Shown piece after piece: positions 6,809 through 11,844 of a stretch of DNA of 12,402 nucleotides (its first letter is position 1; every line of letters starts with the position of its first letter). The notes below the pieces were generated by a model. It was given only the letters and a program-made list of their open reading frames with translations, made no database searches and was not told the DNA's origin. The stretch covers positions 1-12,402 of the forward strand of contig CAJBIS010000453.1 of the NCBI GenBank assembly GCA_903953195.1, in the 5' to 3' direction. The translations under genes and the position numbers were made by a program. This stretch comes from an uncultured Actinomycetes bacterium. GTDB taxonomy: Bacteria > Actinomycetota > Acidimicrobiia > Acidimicrobiales > Microtrichaceae.

Positions 6809-8038
6809 ATGGACGCTGGAGCGGTCACCTTCCCCCGTCGAACCACCCGCCAGATCTTCGTCGGCAAGGTCCCCGTGGGCGGCGGGTCGCCCGTGACGGT
6901 GCAGTCGATGACGACCACCAAGACGGCCGACGTCGAGGGCACGCTGCAGCAGATCTACGCACTCGCCGCCGCCGGCTGCGACATCGTTCGATGCACGTGC
7001 AACGAACTCGAGGCCGCTGAGGGCCTGGCCCACATCGTTCCCCGGAGCCCGATTCCCGTCATCGCCGACATCCACCACCAGTACCGGATGGCACTCGCGG
7101 CGCTCGACGCCGGCGTGCACGGGCTCCGCCTCAACCCGGGCAACATCCGCAAGCCGGAGCACATCAAGGCCGTGGCGTCCGAGGCCAAGGACCGCAACGT
7201 GCCGATCCGCATCGGCGTGAACGGCGGGTCCCTCGACCCGGCGCTCTACGACAAGTACGGCGGCCGGGTGACGCCCGAGGCCATGGTCGAGTCGGCGCTC
7301 AGCGAGATCGCCTACTTCGACGAGGTCGGGTTCGATCTGGTGAAGATCTCGGTCAAGGCGTCGAACGTGCCGCTCATGGTCGAGGCCTACCGGCAGCTCG
7401 CCGACGCCACCGACTACCCGCTGCACCTCGGCGTGACCGAGGCCGGCCCGCTGCCCGAGGGGATCGTCAAGGCCACGGCGGGCATCGGCGCGCTCCTGGC
7501 CGAGGGCATCGGTGACACGATCCGTTACTCGCTCACCGCCGATCCGGTCGAGGAGGCCCGGGCCGGCAAGGTGCTGCTCGAGTCGCTCGGTCTTCGGGAG
7601 CGCACCGGCGTCGACCTGATCGCCTGCCCCTCGTGCGGCCGTGCCGAGGTGGATGTGATCGCCGTCGCCAACGCGGCACGAGACGCGTTCGCCGATCGCG
7701 AGATTCCGCTGCAGATCGCGGTCATGGGCTGTGTGGTCAACGGCCCGGGCGAGGCGCGCGACGCCGACCTGGGCATCGCCGCGGGACGCCACCGTGGCCA
7801 CCTGTTCGTCAAGGGCATGAACGTGGCGGTCGTCCCCGAGGACGAGATGGTCGAGACGCTGGTCGAGTGGGCCGAGTTCATCTCGGAGCACGGCGCCGAG
7901 GCCGCGCTGGCCCGTGTCGACACCGAGAAGGCGGCGCGTGAGGCCGAGAAGGATCGACTGGCACTCCTCGATGAACAGGGCGCCGACGCGAACGCGTCGG
8001 AGCAGCGCGTCGAATTGTTGAACCAGCGCTTCGACTGA
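6809..8038 (+). CDS. ispG: 4-hydroxy-3-methylbut-2-en-1-yl diphosphate synthase (GcpE/IspG)
   Basis: IspG is the penultimate enzyme of the MEP pathway. It reductively opens the cyclic diphosphate MEcPP to HMBPP using a [4Fe-4S] cluster and electrons from flavodoxin or ferredoxin. At 409 residues it is the short, two-domain bacterial form: a TIM barrel (about 10-265) with VTVQSMTTTKT (29-39), RLNPGNI (107-113) and LHLGVTEAG (205-213), then the cluster domain. Cluster ligands are visible as C273 and C276 (CPSCGR), C308 (MGCVVNGPGEA) and E315. An odd local feature is CTC at 62-64 in IVRCTCNELEAA, where many homologues have Val or Ser. About 45 charged, helix-prone residues follow the conserved core. 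It has its own promoter-like hexamer but serves the same pathway as dxr two genes upstream. Confidence 0.97.
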   Translation: MDAGAVTFPRRTTRQIFVGKVPVGGGSPVTVQSMTTTKTADVEGTLQQIYALAAAGCDIVRCTCNELEAAEGLAHIVPRSPIPVIADIHHQYRMALAALDAGVHGLRLNPGNIRKPEHIKAVASEAKDRNVPIRIGVNGGSLDPALYDKYGGRVTPEAMVESALSEIAYFDEVGFDLVKISVKASNVPLMVEAYRQLADATDYPLHLGVTEAGPLPEGIVKATAGIGALLAEGIGDTIRYSLTADPVEEARAGKVLLESLGLRERTGVDLIACPSCGRAEVDVIAVANAARDAFADREIPLQIAVMGCVVNGPGEARDADLGIAAGRHRGHLFVKGMNVAVVPEDEMVETLVEWAEFISEHGAEAALARVDTEKAAREAEKDRLALLDEQGADANASEQRVELLNQRFD

Positions 8039-8070
8039 CCTCGTCGCAGGCCACCGACCCGGCATCCGGG

Positions 8071-8090
8071 ACCGGTGAGCAGCCACCGGT
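8071..8090 (+). repeat. Paired ACCGGT palindromes at the proS promoter
   Basis: ACCGGT occurs at 8071-8076 and again at 8085-8090, separated by 8 bp. Because each copy is its own reverse complement, the arrangement is both a direct and an inverted repeat with a 14-bp period. The last T of the second copy is the first base of the proS -10 hexamer, and the first copy lies where a -35 would fall. It could be an operator or the stem of a small hairpin; in GC-rich sequence chance is also possible. Confidence 0.3.
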
Positions 8091-8095
8091 AGCAT
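8090..8095 (+). promoter_or_regulatory. Probable -10 box of proS (leaderless mRNA)
   Basis: TAGCAT ends 8 nt before the ATG at 8104 and includes the only TA in the ispG-proS spacer. Together with the next bases it reads TAGCATGCGC, very like the ispG (TAGCCTGCGG) and rimP (TAGAGTGCGC) boxes. No Shine-Dalgarno is present before the ATG. Confidence 0.55.
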
Positions 8096-8103
8096 GCGCT
8101 GCC

Positions 8104-9519
8104 ATGGCCAAGGCCCCCATCCTCACCCCCCGAGCCGACGACTTCCCTCGCTGGTATCAGGACCTCCTGAACAAGGCGGAACTCGCCGACAACGGGCCGG
8201 TCCGCGGCACGATGGTCATCCGGCCGTACGCGTACGCGCTGTGGGAGCGGATGGTCGCCGAGGTCGACACCCGCATCAAGGCCGCGGGCGCGGAGAACGC
8301 GTACTTCCCGCTGTTCATCCCGGAGTCGTACCTGCAGCGTGAGGCCGAGCACGTCGAGGGGTTCAGCCCGGAGCTGGCGATCGTCACCATCGGTGGCGGC
8401 AAGGAACTCGAGGAGCCGGTCGTCGTCCGGCCCACCTCCGAGACCGTCATCGGCGAGTTCATGGCGAAGTGGGTGCAGTCCTACCGTGACCTTCCCCTGC
8501 TGTTGAACCAGTGGGCGAACGTGGTCCGCTGGGAGCTGCGCCCACGCATGTTCCTGCGGACGTCGGAGTTCCTCTGGCAGGAGGGACACACCGCGCACGT
8601 CGACGAGGCGGATGCGCGTGCGTACGCCGAGCGGATCCTGCGTGAGGTGTACCGCGACTTCATGGTCGAGGTGCTGGCCATGCCCGTACTGATCGGCGCC
8701 AAGATCGCCCAGGAGCGGTTCGCCGGCGCCACCAACACGCTCACGTGCGAGGCGATGATGGGGGACGGCAAGGCGTTGCAGATGGGGACGAGTCACGAGC
8801 TGGGCCAGAACTTCGCCACGGCGTTCGACATGACGTATCTCGACGAACACGGTCAGCAGCAGACCTGCTGGACGACGTCGTGGGGAGTCTCGACGCGCAT
8901 GATGGGCGGGCTGATCATGGCGCACGGCGACGACGCGGGACTGCGCATCCCGCCGCGGCTGGCCTCGGTGCAGGTGGTCGTCCTGGTCGTGCGCGACGAC
9001 GACGGTTCGGTGGCCGACGCGGCCCGTCGCATCGTGAGCGAGCTGACCGCCGCCGGCGTGCGTGCCCGGATCGACGACCGTGTCGAGACGGGATTCGGCC
9101 GTCGCGCCACGGAGTGGGAGCTCAAGGGTGTGCCCCTGCGGGTCGAGGTCGGGCCCCGGGATCTCGCCGCCGGTGACGTGGTGATCGCCCGCCGGGACGA
9201 CGGCTCCAAGACCACGGTCCCGCTCGAGTCGGTCGTCGGCGACCTGCCCGGACTGCTCGAGGAGGTGCAGCACGATCTGCTCGCCGGCGCCACGGCCGCC
9301 CGTGACGCACGGACGTTCGACGTCGGAACCGTCGACGAGGCGATCGAGGCCGCTGCGACCGGATTCGCCCGCATCCCCTGGCGGCTCGTCGACGATGCGG
9401 CGATCGACCGGATGGGAACGTCGGCGGTGACGGTGCGTTGTCTCCAGACCACCGACGGTGATCTGCCGGGCGACGAGGCCGACGACGAGCTCGTCGCGGT
9501 GTGCGCCCGCTCGTACTGA
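8104..9519 (+). CDS. proS: Prolyl-tRNA synthetase, short archaeal/eukaryote-type form
   Basis: ProRS joins proline to tRNA(Pro). The 471-residue protein has the class II core: motif 1 around residues 46-76, the proline-binding RPTSET (109-114), motif 2 (WANVVRWELRP, 137-147, and FLRTSEFLWQEGHTAH, 150-165) and motif 3 (TSWGVSTRMMGG, 258-269, to GLRIPPRLA). An anticodon-binding domain follows at about 287-395. There is no 180-residue editing insertion between motifs 2 and 3, and the protein ends in ARSY with a terminal Tyr, so it belongs to the archaeal/eukaryote-type family rather than the roughly 570-residue form usual in bacteria and in mycobacteria. The C-terminal zinc domain of that type normally has four Cys; here only C446 and perhaps C467 remain, so zinc is probably not bound. 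ATG 8104 follows the -10 box directly. Confidence 0.95.
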   Translation: MAKAPILTPRADDFPRWYQDLLNKAELADNGPVRGTMVIRPYAYALWERMVAEVDTRIKAAGAENAYFPLFIPESYLQREAEHVEGFSPELAIVTIGGGKELEEPVVVRPTSETVIGEFMAKWVQSYRDLPLLLNQWANVVRWELRPRMFLRTSEFLWQEGHTAHVDEADARAYAERILREVYRDFMVEVLAMPVLIGAKIAQERFAGATNTLTCEAMMGDGKALQMGTSHELGQNFATAFDMTYLDEHGQQQTCWTTSWGVSTRMMGGLIMAHGDDAGLRIPPRLASVQVVVLVVRDDDGSVADAARRIVSELTAAGVRARIDDRVETGFGRRATEWELKGVPLRVEVGPRDLAAGDVVIARRDDGSKTTVPLESVVGDLPGLLEEVQHDLLAGATAARDARTFDVGTVDEAIEAAATGFARIPWRLVDDAAIDRMGTSAVTVRCLQTTDGDLPGDEADDELVAVCARSY

Positions 9520-9524
9520 TCCGG

Positions 9525-9543
9525 ACCGGCGCCGGACGCCGGT
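9525..9543 (+). terminator. Hairpin just after proS
   Basis: A perfect 7-bp stem (9525-9531 ACCGGCG with 9537-9543 CGCCGGT) and a 5-nt loop begin 5 nt after the proS stop. There is no T tract after it, so it would be a tail-less terminator or a 3'-end stabilising structure. Its location at the boundary with the next promoter supports a role in ending the proS unit. Confidence 0.4.
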
Positions 9544-9570
9544 GTCGCGGCGCGTTCCCCGGTCATGGCC

Positions 9571-9599
9571 TTCGCTCCCGGTCGTTCCCGGTGTAGAGT
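9571..9599 (+). promoter_or_regulatory. Promoter of the rimP-nusA-infB unit
   Basis: TAGAGT at 9594-9599 matches TAnnnT, and TG directly precedes it. TTCGCT at 9571-9576, 17 nt upstream, is a weak -35 candidate. Transcription would begin near 9605-9607, about 145 nt before rimP. This is the only TA dinucleotide in the whole proS-rimP interval. Confidence 0.55.
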
Positions 9600-9604
9600 G
9601 CGCT

Positions 9605-9621
9605 CTTCGGTTCGCCGGAAG
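9605..9621 (+). ncRNA. UUCG hairpin at the 5' end of the rimP leader
   Basis: CTTCGG (9605-9610) pairs with CCGGAAG (9615-9621) around a TTCG loop, with G9617 bulged. It lies right where the transcript is expected to start and immediately abuts the terminator-like stem that follows, so it may cap the 5' end or stack on that hairpin. Confidence 0.4.
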
Positions 9622-9650
9622 GGCGTGGGCTCGGCCCACGCCTTTTCTGT
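9619..9650 (+). terminator. Terminator-like hairpin (attenuator) in the rimP-nusA leader
   Basis: GGCGTGGGC (9622-9630) and GCCCACGCC (9634-9642) form a perfect 9-bp stem with a 3-nt loop, followed by TTTTCTGT. This is the only hairpin in the window with a real T tract. Because it lies roughly 15-45 nt downstream of the promoter and about 100 nt before rimP, it would act on rimP-nusA transcription itself rather than on proS. NusA is known to influence hairpin-dependent pausing and termination and autoregulates its operon in E. coli, so feedback is a reasonable inference. It could instead mark the end of the proS transcript. Confidence 0.7.
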
Positions 9651-9666
9651 GAGCCGGAACGAATCG

Positions 9667-9726
9667 CTGCGGGATCGCCGCAGGATCGACGTGAGTCGGT
9701 GAGTGCACCGGCCCCGCTGGGGTCGG
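9667..9726 (+). promoter_or_regulatory. Two further stem-loops in the rimP leader
   Basis: CTGCGG/CCGCAG (9667-9672 with 9678-9683, 5-nt loop) is followed by an 8-bp stem with one G-U pair (9708-9715 with 9719-9726, 3-nt loop). The second ends 14 nt before the rimP ribosome site. With the UUCG hairpin and the terminator stem they make the 150-nt leader highly structured. Found by eye; no folding was run. Confidence 0.35.
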
Positions 9727-9752
9727 CGAGTCGGAGAGCGAGGTGAGTGCTG

Positions 9753-10286
9753 GTGGCGACGATCGAGGAGTTCGCCGCGCAGGTCGCCACCTCGGCGGAT
9801 CTGGTGCTCTACGACGTGGAACGCCATGGCGGCTCGATCACCGTGCTGCTGGACCGCCCGGGCGGCATCGACGTCGAGGCGCTCGCCGCAGCCTCCCGCG
9901 AGCTGTCCCGGCTGCTGGACGACGCCGGACTCATCTCGGACTCCACCACGCTCGAGGTGTCGAGTCCCGGGTTGGAACGACGCCTGCGGACAGCGGTCCA
10001 CTTCGAGGGGGCGATCGGCGACCGTGTGCGCGTCAAGACCCGCGTCGAGGTCGACGGCGAGCGTCGCCACGACGGTGTGCTGCGCGGCATCGACGGTGAC
10101 GTCGTCACCGTGGTCACCGATGCCGGCGACGAGCGCACCATCGAACTGGATCAGATCGATCGAGCCACCACTGTCTTCGAGTGGGGCTCGTCCACGACAT
10201 CGAACCGGGCGGCGTCGGCCCCGTCGGGTTCGTCGACACCGAAGCAGCGGCCGGCGACGCCCAGGAACAGTGAGGCAACAACATGA
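9753..10286 (+). CDS. rimP: Ribosome maturation factor RimP
   Basis: RimP binds the 30S subunit and assists its late maturation. The 177-residue product has the N-terminal alpha/beta domain with LVLYDVERHGG (17-27) and ITVLLDRPGGID (29-40), the hallmark LEVSSPGLERRLRT (67-80), and a C-terminal Sm-like barrel (about 85-143) with GVLRGIDGDVVTVV. A tail rich in Ser, Thr, Ala and Pro (145-177) follows, probably disordered. GTG 9753 is preferred because AGGTGAG (9741-9747) lies 5 nt upstream; GTG 9747 in the same frame would add two residues and could use GGAG at 9733. The stop TGA overlaps the nusA ATG (ATGA), so translation of NusA is probably coupled. The gene heads the transcription unit with the long structured leader. 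Confidence 0.93.
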   Translation: MATIEEFAAQVATSADLVLYDVERHGGSITVLLDRPGGIDVEALAAASRELSRLLDDAGLISDSTTLEVSSPGLERRLRTAVHFEGAIGDRVRVKTRVEVDGERRHDGVLRGIDGDVVTVVTDAGDERTIELDQIDRATTVFEWGSSTTSNRAASAPSGSSTPKQRPATPRNSEATT

Positions 10287-11653
10287 ATCCAGACATGATG
10301 GAAGCGCTGCAGGCGCTGGCGGTCGACCGGGGAATCTCGGTGGACACGCTCTTCGGCGCGCTGGCCGAGGCGCTCACGGCGGCCTACCAGAAGACCCCGG
10401 GATCGCATGAGTTCGCGTGGGTGAACATCGACACCGAGACGGGTGAGATCCGGGTGTACGCCCAGGAGCTCGACGAGGAGGGCGAGCCCTACGGCGACGA
10501 GCTCGACGTCACGCCCGACGACTTCGGCCGCATCGCGGCCCAGACGGTCCGTCAGGTGATGACGCAGCGCATCCGTGAGGCCGAACGGGAGCTCAAGTAC
10601 GAGGAGTACGCCGGCCGCGAGGGCGACATCGTCACCGGCATCATCCAGCAGTCGGACGCCCGCTACACGCTCCTGGACCTGGGTCGTGTCGAGGCGCTGC
10701 TGCCGCAGTCCGAGCAGGTCAACTACGAGCGTCCCGACCCGGGCGAGCGGGTGAAGGCGTACATCGTCGAGGTCCGCCGAACCGTGAAGGGCCCGCAGAT
10801 CGTGGTGTCCCGGACGCACCCCGGCCTGATCAAGCGGCTGTTCGAGCTCGAGGTCCCGGAGATCGCCGACGGAGTCGTCGAGATCAAGGCCTGTGCCCGT
10901 GAGCCCGGTCAGCGCACCAAGATCGCCGTGTGGTCGAACGACCAGAACGTCGACCCGGTCGGCGCCTGCGTCGGGGCGCGCGGAGCCCGTGTTCGCCAGA
11001 TCGTGAACGAACTCCGCGGCGAGAAGATCGACATCGTGCCGTTCTCGGACGACCGCTACGACTTCGTGATGAAGGCACTGCAGCCGGCGAAGGTCAAGGA
11101 GGTCCGCATCGACGACGCGTCGCAGACCGCCGAGGTGATCGTCCCCGACTTCCAGCTGTCGCTCGCGATCGGCAAGGAGGGTCAGAACGCCCGCCTCGCG
11201 ACCCGGCTGACCGGCCTGCGCATCGACATCCGGTCGGAGACCGAGATCGCCGAGCAGGAGGCCTACGACCGTACGTACAGCGGTGAGAGCTGGGCTGACG
11301 GCGCCTGGGTCGTCAACGACGAGACCGGGGAGCAGATGTGGCAGCCCGCCGATGGCGGCCCGGCCCTCACGCTCGAGCAGTGGGAGGCCGCTCAGGCCGA
11401 CCAGGACGCCGACGAGGTCGAGTCCGAGGTGGCTGAAGCGGCCGCCGATGACATCGCCGCTGCCGTCGAGGAGGCCGAGGAGATCATCGCCGAGGTCGAG
11501 CTCGAGGAGGAGGCCGAGGAGCTCGCCGCGGCCGACGCCGACGAGCTCGAGGCGGAACTCGCCGAGGCCGCTGAGGACGCGGTCGACGAGGCCGCTGAGG
11601 ACGCGGTCGACGAGGCCGCTGCTGAGTCCTCGGGCGACGACTCGGGGGCCTGA
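10283..11653 (+). CDS. nusA: Transcription elongation/termination factor NusA with acidic C-terminal tail
   Basis: NusA binds RNA polymerase and nascent RNA, modulating pausing, intrinsic termination and antitermination. ATG 10283 has GAGG (10272-10275) 7 nt upstream and overlaps the rimP stop. Domains in order: N-terminal RNAP-binding domain (about 1-108, with FGALAEALTAAYQK), S1 (about 111-177, with GIIQQSDARYTLLDLG), KH1 (about 185-265, including KIAVWSND and DPVGACVGARGARVRQI) and KH2 (about 270-335, with LAIGKEGQNARLA at 294-306). Actinobacterial NusA commonly ends soon after KH2, near 330-350 residues; this one has 456. The extra part has a Trp-containing segment, about 337-370, and then about 85 residues almost wholly Glu, Asp and Ala, with a short tandem repeat. 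There are no E. coli-type AR1/AR2 domains. The function of the tail is unknown. Confidence 0.97.
   Translation: MNPDMMEALQALAVDRGISVDTLFGALAEALTAAYQKTPGSHEFAWVNIDTETGEIRVYAQELDEEGEPYGDELDVTPDDFGRIAAQTVRQVMTQRIREAERELKYEEYAGREGDIVTGIIQQSDARYTLLDLGRVEALLPQSEQVNYERPDPGERVKAYIVEVRRTVKGPQIVVSRTHPGLIKRLFELEVPEIADGVVEIKACAREPGQRTKIAVWSNDQNVDPVGACVGARGARVRQIVNELRGEKIDIVPFSDDRYDFVMKALQPAKVKEVRIDDASQTAEVIVPDFQLSLAIGKEGQNARLATRLTGLRIDIRSETEIAEQEAYDRTYSGESWADGAWVVNDETGEQMWQPADGGPALTLEQWEAAQADQDADEVESEVAEAAADDIAAAVEEAEEIIAEVELEEEAEELAAADADELEAELAEAAEDAVDEAAEDAVDEAAAESSGDDSGA
11564..11621 (+). repeat. 24-bp tandem repeat inside nusA, about 2.4 copies
   Basis: Two identical 24-bp units (11564-11587 and 11588-11611) are followed by 10 bp of a third. 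Each encodes EAAEDAVD, so the copy number changes the acidic tail by 8 residues without shifting frame. Complete identity, including third codon positions, suggests a recent duplication by slippage. Confidence 0.85.
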
Positions 11654-11658
11654 GCGGG

Positions 11659-11677
11659 CGGGGGCTGCGTGCCCCCG
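11659..11677 (+). terminator. Hairpin just after nusA, without T tract
   Basis: CGGGGGC (11659-11665) pairs with GCCCCCG (11671-11677) around TGCGT, starting 5 nt after the nusA stop. An overlapping 14-bp GC palindrome at 11674-11687 offers a competing fold. No T tract follows. It may act as a partial terminator or an mRNA processing/stability element between nusA and infB. Confidence 0.4.
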
Positions 11678-11687
11678 GCCGGCCGGG

Positions 11688-11713
11688 AGCGGCAGCGGTT
11701 CGAACTGGCCGCT
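11688..11713 (+). promoter_or_regulatory. Second stem-loop in the nusA-infB spacer
   Basis: AGCGGCAG (11688-11695) pairs with CTGGCCGCT (11705-11713) with one bulged G; the 9-nt loop contains TTCGAA. The loop resembles a tRNA T-loop by chance, but no tRNA can be built around it. Confidence 0.3.
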
Positions 11714-11777
11714 GATCCATGGAAGGATGGAGGGCCGCTGAACTGGCCTGTCGCGCCCCTGCGACTTCTGAGCGACA

Positions 11778-11799
11778 GCCACCGGTTCACGGCGGTGGC
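11778..11799 (+). promoter_or_regulatory. Third stem-loop in the nusA-infB spacer
   Basis: GCCACCG (11778-11784) and CGGTGGC (11793-11799) form a perfect 7-bp stem with an 8-nt loop, 45 nt before the infB TTG. With the two preceding hairpins it makes this spacer strongly structured. There is no TA dinucleotide, hence no TAnnnT promoter, anywhere in 11654-11844. Confidence 0.35.
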
Positions 11800-11844
11800 C
11801 AGACCACGATCACCAGACGACAACGACTGAACGAACGGAATCCC

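Noticed and set aside
8058..8070. CCCGG-CAT-CCGGG hairpin between ispG and proS as terminator
   Set aside because: Five-pair stem, three-base loop, no T tract; too weak to call alone.
9565..9702. Small plus-strand frame (ATG 9565) across the rimP leader, considered as a leader peptide
   Set aside because: It starts upstream of the proposed -10 box, so the leader RNA would not contain its start; no Shine-Dalgarno, and composition is Arg/Ser-rich like other chance frames.
7525..9708. Very long minus-strand open frame (about 727 codons) opposite ispG and proS
   Set aside because: It is antisense to two certain genes, its translation is Arg/His/Gly-rich without any recognisable domain, and such open antisense frames are expected with strong GC bias at third codon positions.
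11688..11713. Possible tRNA because of GGTTCGAA resembling a T-loop
   Set aside because: The flanking bases do not give a 5-bp T stem, and no acceptor, D or anticodon arm can be placed around it.
10151..11782. Long minus-strand open frame (543 codons) opposite nusA
   Set aside because: Mirror of the nusA codon pattern; repetitive Leu/Asp/Val-rich translation, no domain, overlaps a secure gene entirely.
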